Source of the DNA: Macrobrachium rosenbergii
Taxonomy: Eukaryota > Arthropoda > Malacostraca > Decapoda > Palaemonidae
Direction of reading: 5' to 3'
Assembly: GCF_040412425.1 (NCBI RefSeq)
Contig: NC_089766.1
Coordinates: 48,071,297-48,135,296, forward strand
DNA length: 64,000 nucleotides
The position numbers were made by a program, and so were the translations under genes. A model generated the notes under the pieces. It saw only the letters and a list, made by a program, of their open reading frames with translations, had not been told where the DNA came from and searched no databases. This document shows, piece by piece, positions 1 to 12,404 of the stretch (the stretch's first letter is position 1; the number at the start of each line of letters is the position of its first letter).

Positions 1-660
1 ACTAATGCAAAAGAGAGAAAACTTTATAGCACGTTCCTATTAGTAAAAATATTATGTTCACTGAAAGTTCACGGTTTGTTTTATGGACGTGATAATTATT
101 GAATGGATTCTGCATTATTTGAATGCGTTAATACAATTCTTTGACTCTCGACACGTCTTAAATAATTTTCGGAATAATAGTTAACATTGGAAACCGGAAA
201 GTTCTTAAATGCAGTTAGTAAATATCTTGCTGGTACTTGAATTCCTTTTAAAACGCTAGTTGAAAGTTATGCAATTGACGAGGAACTGTACTTCTGGTAT
301 AATATACCAGGTTTGAAAGGTGTATATTTATTATATATTAACAGGAGGTACTGCGAAACCTATCAGTTTCACAAGGCGGTATGAAGACATTTATTTGTAA
401 AAATTGTTATTTAGGCTTCAACCATAATGATTGTCTGATACACACAATCTCAACACTCAGACGACGAGAAAGTAGTAATTGATAGAATCAATTTTAGCAG
501 ACATACCATGCAGTTGAATACCTGGTCCTCAGCTTGGCTATGGTGAAATATGTGGCATGTTGGAAGTACCATTATAATTATGTTGAAGGGTGAAATGTAA
601 GTTTACATCAGAAAATTGTCATGAACTGGGGTAGTCATGTAAAATAGCCATTCACCCTTT
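1..660. other. AT-rich non-coding DNA
   Basis: No open frame with coding character, RNA gene or recognisable repeat was seen here. The segment runs up to the first SINE-like copy. Confidence 0.5.
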
Positions 661-932
661 AGGGGGGTTAGTGCTGTCAGTGCACCTCACAGGGTGTACT
701 GTAGGTATTATTTAAGGTTCTTTGCAGCATCCCTTCTTTAGGCCAATAGCTACAACCCCTTTCATTACTTTTACTGTACCTCCATTCACATTCTCTCTAT
801 TCCATCTTACTTTCCACCCTCTTATAACAATTTCATAGTGCAACTGCGAGGTTTTCCTCCTGTTACACCTTTGTAACTTTTTCAATTTGCTCTCATTGTG
901 ACCTAACCACCTAAATTGTATATTCTATAATA
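661..932 (+). repeat. SINE-like dispersed repeat, copy 1
   Basis: The copy opens with a GGGGGTTAGTGCTGTCAGTG-type head. It continues through blocks that recur in the other copies: 'ggttctttgcagc', 'tagctacaaccccttt', 'tactgtacctcc' and 'gaggttttcctcctgttaca'. The same blocks occur in the same order at 2026, at 7621 (head only) and on the minus strand at 31530-31815. I recognise the family as abundant in decapod genomes; that is recalled knowledge and was not checked here. It is non-coding and no target-site duplication is evident. Confidence 0.75.
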
Positions 933-2025
933 TTCTCAATAGTCATTCGGTGCAGATATAGGTGATTCTGATTCTGGCATGTAAGGATTTTATTACGGGA
1001 TTAAGGCGAGTTATTAAACCAGGTATTAGTCCAAAGCAAAGCATTATAGGTGGAATTCACGGTAAAGCCTGTTGACAAAGCTGAATGAGTTCGGGACGAT
1101 TATCACATGACCCTTCAGGCCATATGAAGTTTAGGCCACATATGGCTGTAAAAGACATGGCGGAAGCTCCTTGGGACGCCGTGTTTAGTACCAGCCCCTC
1201 GGGGATCAAACTGTATAAACCGATTTCGGCCGTTTGCCAGTTTTGGATGTTACTGACCTAAATGACTTCCGGCTGAAACGAGCAGGACCCGGCTGAATCG
1301 AGGTGATATGCTATACTTTGAGAGGTCATTAGATGGTTAATGAAGGCATGGTTTTGTTGTTTTGAGACCTGAAGTGATTTCTAACATGTATCATTTTTGC
1401 TGTATAAGTTTTAACCATTTTAAATTATTGATTTTTCGTTTTTTTAAATGAGTGAAACGTGGACAGAAGTATAATTGAACTTTAAAACAATTTTATATAG
1501 TTTTTAAGTCAAAGGTAATAGGTCTATTCAGGTTTGGAGATCATCAGTTATGTGTTTAGAATTTATCGTGAGCATTTGATCGTTAACTAAGGTTTGTTAT
1601 TTGAATATGAAATGTTGTACACAGTTTCAGTTCATTTTATCAAGCAATTGAAACAAACGCTGCTAAGTATTGACCATTCTTGTAGAATGGATCAGTCGTG
1701 TCTCATGTCAGAAACTGGTACCAGAATAATTATTCGGTTGCAGAGGACATTATTCAATGTTTTTAATGTATTTAAACATTACTGATATTATTAAAGACAC
1801 CAGTAATATGTTTTGAAGAGAAATTTAATGGTTTCCATTGCCCCAAAGCCATAGAACTTTAGGGTAGTCATGTACAGTAATTATTTTTGAATCTGTTTTC
1901 CCTAATGTCATTAATGTAGGTAATTTTTTTTTTTTTACAGGGGTGGTTTCACTATAGGGGCTACTACAGCCATTTTGAATAGTCGTTTCGGTACATGCAT
2001 GAAGACAATCACTGTTACAAATCCC
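933..2025. other. Non-coding interval
   Basis: This interval holds the first copy of a GC-richer box (1155-1224, listed separately), a short T tract near 1926, and otherwise AT-rich sequence. Its only open frame (1594-1785) has no recognisable protein content. Confidence 0.4.
1155..1224 (+). repeat. Dispersed ~70-bp box, copy 1
   Basis: The block beginning ACATGGCGGAAGCTCCTTGG recurs at 2743-2815 in the same orientation with scattered substitutions. It is GC-richer than its surroundings and holds several CpGs. It may be part of a transposon terminus or an old duplication; its function is unknown. Confidence 0.6.
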
Positions 2026-2225
2026 CGTCAGTGCACCTCCAGCGGTGCACCGTAGGCATTATCACTAAGGTTCTTTGCAGCGTCCCTTCGGCCCCTAGCT
2101 GCAACCCCTTTGGTTCCTTTGAGAGTACTTTCGTTCATTTCTCTTTCCTCCATCTTAATCTCCTCAACACTCTCCCAACGATTGAAAGGTTACACCTTTC
2201 AAGGTTTCTACTCGCTGTTTTGCCT
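2026..2225 (+). repeat. SINE-like dispersed repeat, copy 2
   Basis: Same head as copy 1 (CCCGTCAGTGCACCTCCAGC) followed by the 'ggttctttgcagcgtccctt' and 'tagctgcaacccctttggtt' blocks. The distal half is diverged, but 'ggttacacctttcaagg' is still recognisable. The open frame at 1995-2354 is a by-product of this repeat and is not taken as a gene. Confidence 0.75.
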
Positions 2226-2742
2226 AATTTTTTTCTTAATTGTATTCCATTATTGCGAACGTATTGTTTCGAAATAATCAGTTTCGTCAGTCCATCTTTA
2301 GGAACCATTTGGCTAATTTCTTTTTCTTGTGAATTAGTATCAAAAAATCGGTAAATTAACTTTAGACTTGGAAATTTAGGTTTGTGAATTCAACATGGTA
2401 GGTTAAGATATGTTATATATTGGAGTCACGAAACTACTATGAACAATAAAACTAATAGCGAAATTAATAAGTAATGAAAGTAATAGAAAAATTAGTATGC
2501 AATTAAGTTTTGTCTGGCTTGCAAAGCGAACTTGATAAAACTAGAATTAGACTCTATCAATCATGCAAAATAAGTTTGTATTCAGGTTGCTTGTCTGGAA
2601 ATTAATTGGGCTGTTTCAAATTGACTTTATAGGAGTACTGAAACGACTTGAACATCGAGGGGGGAGGAACCAGGAACCTCTCTGGCTAGGAAAAATGACG
2701 TTGACGCGGAGGGTATTAACCTCTCCGAGGTGCTAGTACTTA

Positions 2743-2815
2743 ACATGGCGGAAGCTCCTTGGGACGCAGTGTTTAGCACTAGCTCCTCAGGGATCAAAGT
2801 ATTTTATACACCGAT
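2743..2815 (+). repeat. Dispersed ~70-bp box, copy 2
   Basis: Second copy of the box at 1155-1224, about 1.6 kb downstream in the same orientation. It shares the ACATGGCGGAAGCTCCTTGG start and the 'ggatcaaa' and 'ccgat' end blocks. It differs by substitutions and a short insertion. Confidence 0.6.
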
Positions 2816-3306
2816 GTCTATATTGTGTGGTCGACAAATTATAATAAAAACGATATCTTCGTGCGGCCGTCTTACTTGACTTAGCATGAGCTTAACCTAT
2901 ATCTAGTTTATATAAAAGTATGAACTTTGAGATAGGAATAGGTCGGTAAAGTTTTGCCCAGGACTGAAGTTTGAAATTTTCATTTGAGGTGTCATGTTAA
3001 ATCGTACAAACGTGACGAAGGTCAGAACTGCAATCTTTAAAGGCATTTCTCGATCATAAAGGCTGTACAAAAATGGTGTATGGACGCTCTCATTTGCACA
3101 GAACAATGTTCTTCTAAACCTCATTCCTTTCATCATTCAGTTTTTGTTTGATACTGGGTGTTGGGGTTGTCGTAATGAATAAATGTAGATATTCAATCCT
3201 ACAACCTATTCCTCCCCCCAACCCCCTTCACCTTTTTACACGACTGGCAGGAAAATTCAATTATTTTTCTAAAATGACACTTTACGAACTAATCCAGCTT
3301 AGTTAC
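2816..3306. other. Non-coding interval
   Basis: AT-rich sequence. The minus-strand open frame at 2903-3136 has no recognisable domain and lies among repeats, so I do not call it a gene. Confidence 0.35.
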
Positions 3307-3358
3307 CGTGTTCAGTCAAGTGCTATCTTAGCTTTGCACGTGTGCCGCACCGTACACC
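3307..3358 (+). repeat. Left arm of a 1.2-kb-spaced inverted repeat
   Basis: The segment around 'gtgctatcttagctttgcac' is the reverse complement of sequence at 4462-4515. The best core is about 20 bp with one mismatch, with weaker similarity on either side. It could be one terminus of an old DNA transposon or an inverted pair of a short repeat. No transposase lies between the arms. Confidence 0.5.
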
Positions 3359-4461
3359 AAGCTAAGTTGAGTCTTCTGCCAAAGGCGGCAAGCATGAATG
3401 GATACATATTTTTCATCCCAGTTATAAAACAGAACTGATTAAAACAATAGTATTAGGCATAATGGTGTACCCGAGTGTCCCATAAATGACAGCCAAATGT
3501 CTTAGGTCAGTCAGTCCACGACGTATAGACCTACTGCTGTATTGCTTGTCGAGACTTTGAGCTTACAAATAGTACATTAGGTCTGGTCCCTATGTTAGGT
3601 TTAGGATTAAATACAATTAACTCTTTACTAATAATGATTCTCTTGTTTCTCAGGTCTGTCCCTGGGCATTTTGCTTGACTGGTCACGTTTGGTCCATGAC
3701 AAAGCAGCTATGATTTATTGAGTTTTAACGCCAATATCATCACGAGGCCAGTCACTCCTGAATGGTAAGGAAGTGTATATTACATTTTTTTTTTTTTACT
3801 GAGCCGGTGCTGAAGAAGCATAAGACTTAATATGCATTGTATCAGAAAGTAGCGAAATACAAACGGAGTTTATTTTTGGTTCACTGGTCTAGTTCTACTA
3901 AACAGGATAATGTGTCCATGATCAAACTCTTAGAGATTGCTTAAGACAATGCACAGTGATCTCTGTTGCATAATCCCCCAAGCTTTCGTGGATGAGGAGG
4001 GAATAGTTTCTTCTTTGATTTTTCAGCATTTGAGCTTGATGCTGGTTTTCTCAGATCAGTCGAATAAAAAATATAAGGCTGAATATTTGATTTGTGGGTC
4101 TAATGAATAATTTTGAACGAGTGCAGTAACCTATTTCACTTGTTTTAGTTTATTTTTTTTCTTTTTCTCTTGTATTTTGGACAAACTGCAGTCTGTTGCA
4201 AAGCAGTCGACGAATATGCATCCAAAAATGCAATTATGGACTTGTTTGCAATACAGCAGTGTTTTATTGGAGAATTAGAAAGATGTATTTGACTCTTATG
4301 TACAATTCGCAATAATTTATTAGTTTTAAGCTTTTAGTAACAAGTTTCTGCGTAGCACTACAGTATAGTAATAGCACTGAGAACTGTAACCGATCGATCC
4401 TTTCGATAAGTGTGACGTCATCAGAAGCGTTTGGCAACGCAGTACTCAGAAAGCCAGGTTT

Positions 4462-4515
4462 GGTGGGCGTACAGCACGGTACGAGTGCAAAGCTAAGACA
4501 GCACGGAATTGAGTG
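4462..4515 (-). repeat. Right arm of a 1.2-kb-spaced inverted repeat
   Basis: Inverted partner of 3307-3358 with core 'gtgcaaagctaagacagcac'. A palindromic CRE-like octamer TGACGTCA lies about 50 bp upstream, near 4416. The 1.1 kb between the arms is AT-rich and has no readable protein. Confidence 0.5.
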
Positions 4516-6631
4516 AAAAAGAATGATTAATTATGGAATAAGTGTCTTGAAATAATAAATGAACTTTACTAACAGCTGTGAGATAAAGGGGTTAGGTTGT
4601 AAGATGTAATTAACAGATTATAAGGTACACTGGGAAATTATATCATGCTCAGGTCATTAAAGGAAGGTTTAGACTATACATTATTACATATTCATTTTTG
4701 TTTCTTATATTTTTTTTTTTTTTCCAGGTTCTTTTGCTTTTTTCATGGGGAATAAAGTAGACGGAAGACGCTTGAACGCTACAAGCTTGAAAAATTCAAG
4801 GGAGGACAATAACTAATAACAAATTATAAAGAAAACAGCTGTCTTACAGGAGAAAATTATTCAAAGAAAAGTGACGTGGAAAAATGTCATTATAATCACA
4901 CATAAATGAACATAGAATTCCTTTGTGTCAAGCTGCAAGTGTTTAGTAAAAGCTACCCACCTGATAGCACCTTCTGCCAAGACTTGGCTGGCTGGCAACT
5001 TTATGGCCACTTTGGGAGACAGGCCCCTGTTGCAAATCGCCAGGCATGTAGAGAAATTATCTGAGTATCTAATCCAATCTCCCGAAGCAATTAGAAATAA
5101 AGTTTGAAATTTAGAGGGAACATTATGAAGCCACCATTGACAAACTGCTTTCAAATATGTCTACACATAGGACCAGGGAGGAGTGAGAATTTCAGGAACC
5201 AGGATATGCAGTAAGTTGCATAAACTATTAGATACCAAGGAGTATAATGAAACATTAGTATTTTTTCAAGAAAGCAATGCACGAAAACTGGCGAGAGGAC
5301 CTGCCTGGTGAACCAAACGAGGGCCAATTGGAGGGACTGCCATAACCAAATAGGAAGGGGGGAGAAACCTGGGGTATCACTGGTGAGTACTCAAGTATAC
5401 TGAGGAGTGTGAATTCCAGTTTACAGATTTTAGGAAACTATGTTTAGATATGGTAACATCTTAAATTCCTAATAATTCTACGAAAATGAACACAGAGAAT
5501 TGGGAGAAACTATAGCAAACCATGAGTGGAACCAACAAAAGAACAATAATTTTAAAGGTGTTATTTCATGTTGACAGAGTTTCTGAAAGTGCTGAGAGGA
5601 AAGTAGACTTTGAAGGGAATTAAGAATTTGATTTTAGTGTGTCTCTTGGGCATTTGGGTTTGATTTTGGTCCGTGTCTTGTTCAGAGGGTACAAAATAAC
5701 TGCATACGAGTTGCTGAAGTACAGAGTTGTTATATTGGGTCTTTGGGTATTCCTAGTCATAGGTAGTACACTGTCTCGTTCAATCAGAGAAATCCAAACT
5801 TACCTTCCCAAGTGTCATGAGTTTCAGAACATAATTTCATTCCAGACAGGATAGTTTTTCTGAAATAATAAGGTGCAGAAGACGCAGTACGTCTTAATTG
5901 AGACAGTTTATATAAATGAAGTTTCGATCTTCAATCAGATGCATAAAATGCCTAATTTAAACTCACTGAAGAAACTACATTTGGAAAGAAGTTTATGTAG
6001 CCATTTCAGTCTGAAGTTCTGGTCTTCTCCCAGATTCTGGTACTTGTAAAAGCCACTGTGACTCTAGAAAACTCGAAAATAAAAATCCATTGGATGTAAA
6101 TGTATTGTAGGTGGGGCACCTAACCTTTGCCAGTAGGACTAGAGAAGATTTTTTTTTTTAATAAAGCCTTGCAGCCAATTTGTGCAACTTAAAGAAAGCC
6201 ATCTAGTTTAGCTCTAAAATGTGTAACGGCTATGGAAAACGATAATGAAGCTTTGTAGATAAGTTAACAATGATATGATTGTATCATTTAAATTGCAGCT
6301 TGATGCGTTACAGGAAAGGCGGTAAAACTGCAGAATACTACCGCGCCCTCTAGTTCGGTAATTACCAGTTTACGTGTAAAATGGCCGCCGTATTCGGTAC
6401 CAGGTACTTTGGATTGAACGTAAAAACAAAATAAAAAGATGGCAAATATCATGAGCATAAACAGTAGACTTTAAAGTTAAAATAAACATAAGGCTTAAAT
6501 ATGGCGGGAACCAGGCCGTGGTAGTCTTCAGTTGTAATTCACATTAAAAACTATATATATTTTTTGGTGCATTTTTTATCATTTATAGTTTTAATGAATT
6601 TTTGCCAAATTAATGCTTGATTTTTAAGCGA
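4516..6631. other. AT-rich non-coding interval
   Basis: Short open frames on both strands (for example 4861-5154 and 5639-5854) lack domains and are at chance lengths. A polypyrimidine tract followed by AG occurs near 4706-4727, but no coding exon follows it. A GC-richer patch lies at about 6330-6420. Confidence 0.4.
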
Positions 6632-6700
6632 TGAATGGCCCTAGATGACCCAGTGCTTGGCATGTATGCCTCAGATCTGTAAATCAATTGATCAATGGCC
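6632..6700 (+). repeat. SINE-like repeat, detached 3' tail
   Basis: The sequence 'gatgaatggccctagatgac' followed by 'ccagtgcttggc' and an ATCAATTGATCAATGG end matches the 3' tail of the dispersed family. The complete tail is visible, inverted, at 31530-31600. The head of the element is missing, so this is a truncated copy. Confidence 0.5.
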
Positions 6701-7620
6701 AAACAGCTTTAGTCTAGACGAGTTCCCGACTAAATATTTTCGTTTTTAGTTTGAGGACCAAAAAAACTGGTTTTTCACTGAGTGTTATGCATCACCTTTG
6801 TTTTCCATTACAAACAAATACTTTACGAATTAGTTATGTAGCTTTTAGGGGTATTCTGAACCTGATAATGTGCTGTACTAGTAAAGTATACTGGTAAAAC
6901 ATTTTAATTTAAAAAAATCCAAGAACACGGTATCAAGAAATAAATGGATTTAAAACAATTTATAACGTGGTTACAATAAGATTTAGAAAACAGTTTTAGT
7001 AAGCCAGGCTTAAGCGTAAATGTAAAATAGATTTTTGCTGCAGCTCTGTAGAGGAGAATGTGGTGTACGAAACTGAGAAATAGTTCTGAGGTATCTTGAA
7101 AATAAGTTGGATGATATTCTGTAATTTTCGTAGATGTTTGGTTCCTGTTCAGATGCGATAGAATTAGAGGTGGTTACTTTCATTATGAATATGAGTATTT
7201 CTAAAGTGTTGCGCTGAAATCTTCTTATATGGCTGGATTTAATGTTTAATTTATTGTTAAATGAACGATTTTTGTGGCTGTTCATGATTAAAATTATAAG
7301 TTAGAAAAAAATAAATTATCTTTCGATAGTTTATATTAGTACACTAACTGACCACAGTCATGTAAAAGAAAAAGTTCATATTTCAAGCTAGAAAAACCAT
7401 CACTGTATGTGAGAATCTGCGTCATTTTTAACAAGTTTTAATACTCAGTATTTACAAGATTTTATGATTTCAATAAATACTCTTTCGGTTGAATCTCCAA
7501 TGGACAAAATTAGGTATATATACAGGAAAATCCATCATGCAATCCAGGTAGCCTGACGCACAGCTGATGACATACTTTCCTGGACTGGGGATAATTTTGG
7601 CCCTTATTCCTAAAATTGAA

Positions 7621-7712
7621 AACCCCTTAAGGGGTTACTGCCGTCTCTGCAACCCACATTGTAGACATTACTATAGGGCGTTTGCAGAGTCCCTTTGGCT
7701 CCTAGCTTTTTA
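7621..7712 (+). repeat. SINE-like dispersed repeat, copy 3 (head only)
   Basis: The block starts 'aaccccttaaggggttactg' and keeps 'tgtagacattactatagggc', 'tttgcagagtccctttggc' and 'tcctagct'. It ends abruptly in unrelated AT-rich DNA, so only the proximal third is present. Confidence 0.65.
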
Positions 7713-9284
7713 GCTTTTTACTTACACGGACAAAGTAAATCTGTATGGAAGACGATGTCACGACCCAAAATATATAAATTGGACTGTATTTATGTGGTCC
7801 ACTTAGCTTCTAAAATGGTTAGATATAAAGCTTACACATTCAAAGTACCTGTGGACTAGGGTCATAGACATGAGATATGTTTGGGTATGTTACTTGGAAA
7901 AAAATGATTGGTCAGAAGATACTCTGAAGGGGTGACTATAGCGTGTCTTACAAGATTTTCATGCAAAAAATCTGGAAAGCATAAGTCTCTTGACAATATT
8001 CACTGCAACTTTATTTCTACACAAAAAATTCAAAACTTCGTTTTCCCCCTCTGAAATTTTGCCAATATTAAGGTTTCGGACACATTGCTTAGCTCAGTAA
8101 ACACAGTTGCCAAGGATTTGTTGGAGCTCTGTCAGAGAAATTTCCTTATTGCATTTTAGCTCTATAAGATTTCACTTTGCATTTTCAGAGCATTAAAAGA
8201 CAGTCCTGCATCACTACTGAGCTACCTCTATCGTGCGGGGTATTTGTACAGAATTAAGAGAAAGGACTGCGTTATTAGTGGGCTGCTTTTAATGTTAGGG
8301 CCATTTTCAGTGAATAATGATTTTTTAGTATATTCAATCTGAATTACTTTTGATTTTGAGGGGATATTACTGTATCAAAGATTTGGGACCACAATACTTC
8401 TGAAATACTTTTGAACTGTTGGGCCATTGGTTTAGATGAAGTCAGGATACATTCCTGGACTACCGCTTATGTCATGGAACTAAGTCAGGACTACATTAAA
8501 ACTACACTGCCTTTAATGCACAGAATGTTTTAATATTGAGGTCACTTTTTCCAAAAGACTTTGGTTTTCCATAATTTAACTAATTTCTTTTCTCATTCCT
8601 TCAGGTTATCAACAGCTAGCATTTTATTGAAGGTGATAATTGAAGAATTTTGAAGAAAATGGTCCAAAGAAGTTTTATAACACTTCAGAAAGGTAGGTGT
8701 CTGATGAACGTGAAATGAGCTTCTTTTGGGGAAATGTATGATTTGGGTTGGATGGAACTGGTTGTCGAGATGGAGTCAAAACTATGAATTTGGAGGATTT
8801 TATAGTAACTGAAAATGGTGGTTTCAAATATTGGACCTAGGTCTAGGACAGAATGAAGAGATAGTGATATTAAAAGTAAAACAAGATTGAAGACTGTCAT
8901 TGCCGATAACTTTATTCTTATAAAGTTTATTAATTTTTGTAAAAGTAACTTTTAACTACTAAAGTACAATGAGCTAGGGAAGTAGATCTTTGTAGGGTTC
9001 AAACTTTTATATAAAAAAGATCTTGGTATTTTGAGTTTTAATTTTCTCTGCCACTCCTTAGGGATTATGGAAGTTGTTGTATTCTTTAAAATGACTTGGC
9101 TTTTCATGAGTAAAGTGAGAAAGTCAGTAGAGAGAGCAGTAACTGACTTTTCTGGGTTGTACCTGAGCCAACCAGGGAGTATTTGGGTGATTTGAGACAA
9201 ATTATAGAGGTGGGACGTAGTTGGTGCTGGAAAATCTTACCAGATTTGTGACCATGTTGAAATAGTATTATAAACCCAAGTAGC
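7713..9284. other. AT-rich non-coding interval
   Basis: No recognisable protein, RNA or repeat. The overlapping minus-strand open frames around 8685-9286 lack domains and sit in low-complexity AT-rich sequence. Confidence 0.4.
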
Positions 9285-9323
9285 AATAATAATAATAATT
9301 ATTATTTTTAATAATAATAATAA
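9285..9323. repeat. (AAT)n/(ATT)n palindromic microsatellite
   Basis: AAT repeats run into ATT repeats and then back to AAT, so the tract can fold on itself. No coding sequence adjoins it. Confidence 0.8.
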
Positions 9324-12189
9324 GATAAAGGTAGGAACTTTTTACATTGATTTGCAATTTGAAACTTACACTGAGGCCTTTAACTTTTTTGTGTAAATTT
9401 TATAAAAATCCAACTTTGTTACTGTAATATTTACTCTAGCTTTGATTAAATAAGATTTCATTTCAGGATATTTAGGGAAAAAATTAAAGGCACTTGAAAC
9501 TAGTCTTAAAAAGACCCTGTTGAATCTGTGCTACTTTTACTGAAAGGGGTCTAGGTACCCTATAGGAAGATTAAGGCTTGGTTGTAACGAATTATTTGCC
9601 GTCTTGATGCTTTGTCAGAAGTTCTCAGCATGATGTAAAGTCTCTTATTTCTTCTTCTCTTCAAGAAAGTGTCTGTGGGCAAGAAAGGGACTAGTTGAAG
9701 ATATGCCAGTCTCACTTTACTGGAGAGAGAACTGCATTTTCATTTGTAATATTTTTATACGGGGCTTGTGTTGTCAAATTATGACAGTACTAAGTTTTGT
9801 AGTCTTAAGCAAGTGCCTGCTTATCAGGGTCATAAAGGTGCCTGTTCAACCAAGGTCAAATACAGTTCAATTTGTATCAATGAGTTGGTTATACTAAATT
9901 TGATTCAAAATTTATTTATCAGTATAGACTTTTTCAGACCTAATTGCTGGTTTAATATTTTACTAGAATTTGTATTATTGTTCAGTTTTCCACATAGTTG
10001 TCTTTTCTTGTTTAATATTTAGCCATCCTGTTTCTCCATAACTCAACAGTACGTGTTTAGGATATAATTGTTTACCATTTTGTGTTTATTCAAGATAAAA
10101 CCCTGTTGTTTCATGAAATTCAGCTTAAATCTATCAAGTACTTCAGTACTTATCAGGGTAATTTTATTTTAATTTCTTAGGAGTTTCAAAGGCCTATCAG
10201 TTCATTCATTCATAGGATGCATAGGTTTTTTTTAAATATAAATTCTTCAGTTTAATATATTAGTTGTCAAGTAGTTCATTTGTTTTATGATGGTAAATAG
10301 TTTGCTTTTACTTTAATCTAGTTTTAGTTTATCAGTTGCAATTAACTAGATGTATCTGGATATATAGGTAATTTAATTTTCTTATTCATTATTAGCTATA
10401 TTAGTATATTTAGCTATATAGTATATTTAAAGACTTTAATTTCTTAAGGTGAGATTCATAAACCGAAGATTGACTATCTCAAAGCTCATGTTGTTATAGA
10501 ATACATTTCTCTGTTAAACTTAAATATCTTAGAGTTCAGAACAACTATGTTTTATAATACAAAATTTTCAGTTGCTTTTCCAAGCTAACAAGTAGCTCAC
10601 TACATTACAGGATACATCACTTTTACCTATAATTCTCATCATTAGTTTATTGACATCTATCAGGTAGCTGGGGGGTTTCAGGAAACATATACGTACATTA
10701 TTTATTATCAGTGAAATATAGTTAATAGGTAATTGTGGCTACATCTTGACTATTATTCCACATCGAGAAGTCAGTCACATATTTTTGAATTGTTTTTCCA
10801 TTAACTTAGTTTGATTGATTTATATTAAATATTCAGTAGGTCACTGTTCAGTGCATACTTGCCTGGGTATGATGGTTAAGTGAGATTAACACTAGGTTAT
10901 GCTTTTATTTTCAGTTTTTTCCTGAAGTTCAAAAATTATCAGTAAAAAAAAATCTTGTAGTTAGAATAGGTTTTGCTAACTGGTAGAACATTTTCGTAGT
11001 TGTCAGTAAAACTAGGATTAATACCAAATTACAGTATGTATTTCTTTTTTAAGGCCTTCTATATTTCAGCTTTCTGCGCAGTTCTCATCTAGTCTTAGCC
11101 TATTTCTTGACATCAAAAAATCAAGAAAATTATATTGGTATCCAGTGTCTTTCTATGATATGTGTTCATTGCAGTCTAGGTTAAACTTTGAAATTCAACA
11201 CTTGTGGCTATCACAGACTTTTCCCATGGACAAAGTTTTTCATAAATCTGAAGTGGCAGCATTTTTTGCAAAGCTATTAGCTATAGAAACTGGATATCTG
11301 TAAAATCGCACAAAAACTGGATATATATATGTAAATTCACACAAGTTAGGATATTGTTCTTACTACTTCCTCTCACTCTTCCATTCTGACTAGATTTCTT
11401 TTGGTGTGAACTTGAAACACACATTACACTTTCAAGGCCAGTTCTTCAGTCTCCCATTAAAGGTGTTGCACAGAACCACTTTGGAAATTTATATCGAAAC
11501 ATGGCTTTCAGAATTGCCCTCCTTTTGCACTGTAAAAACAGTGGACTGTTTACTTTTGAAGCCAGTTGAACAGTTAGAAAAAAACCTGCACATATGCAAT
11601 AATTTCTCTAAACCATTTTCACATTTACATTTAAATGTAAAAGTTTTAATGATTTACTTCCAGACACAGGGATTCAATACCTCAACTCTTAATATTTTTG
11701 CATTCTTACTCTAAATACACTTAAACTACACACTTTCAGGTGTTCATTTGTGCACAATGAGACATTTGGATCTTAAGATTGGTAGGGTATATGACACAGG
11801 TAACTTTTTTGGTATGAAAGAAGAAATCTTTTTAAATACTGTAAAAATGTCCCTATTGTCTTGAGTGTATTCTAGAGCTTTTAGTTGTAAATTTGTAGCA
11901 CAGTATGTATTTTTGTAATGTGGCTAATTGAGTTTAATAAACCAATTAAAAGTTATTTTAAAAGGCCTTTTTTTTTTAGCAGTGTACAAAGTGAGAACTA
12001 AGCAGTGTCAGTATAAAACATGAAAAAATTCTATGATATAAAAACCTTTAGTTTAAATAAAACTGAGAAATGCTACTCATTATTCAGTTGAAGTACAGAA
12101 GTCCTAATATATTTATGTATACACACTAGATAGAGAACTTGGAGACCTTAACAAAGATTGGGATTTCAAAATTGCAGTTTTCAGCAGGA
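9324..12189. other. AT-rich non-coding interval with possible polyadenylation signal
   Basis: No coding region could be supported. A canonical AATAAA is present at 11936-11941, after a T- and A-rich stretch that looks like a 3' UTR. No exon upstream could be recognised, so this is only a possible transcript end. The open frame at 11406-11714 (102 codons) has no recognisable domain. Confidence 0.3.
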
Positions 12190-12404
12190 ATTTGTTAAAA
12201 TCAAGATTGTGAGGAACATTTGATCTCAAGGTCCCTAATACCACATGGAATTTGTAAAATCACCAATTCACTTAGGAACATTTAATCTCAAGAGGTGCTA
12301 ATACCACAAACATGGGCTAAAGAGTGATTCATCTACGCTGTTTCGCTGTGTTTAATACTTTTGACCCTTGACCCTCTAGGGTTGTCTAAGTGAATTGGCG
12401 ATTT
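12190..12404. repeat. Short tandem duplication with an inverted third copy
   Basis: Two imperfect ~60-bp blocks lie in tandem, each carrying 'ggaattt', 'aggaacattt', 'atctcaag' and 'ctaataccaca'. The 19-bp segment at 12257-12275 (AAATCACCAATTCACTTAG) is repeated inverted at 12386-12404 with one mismatch. This looks like a small foldback or MITE remnant. Confidence 0.55.

Noticed and set aside
4706..5154. Spliced host exon after the polypyrimidine tract
   Set aside because: The acceptor-like site is followed by no sustained coding frame, and the open frames there lack protein similarity.
11406..11941. Coding gene ending at the AATAAA signal
   Set aside because: The 102-codon frame upstream has no recognisable content and AATAAA is expected by chance in AT-rich DNA.
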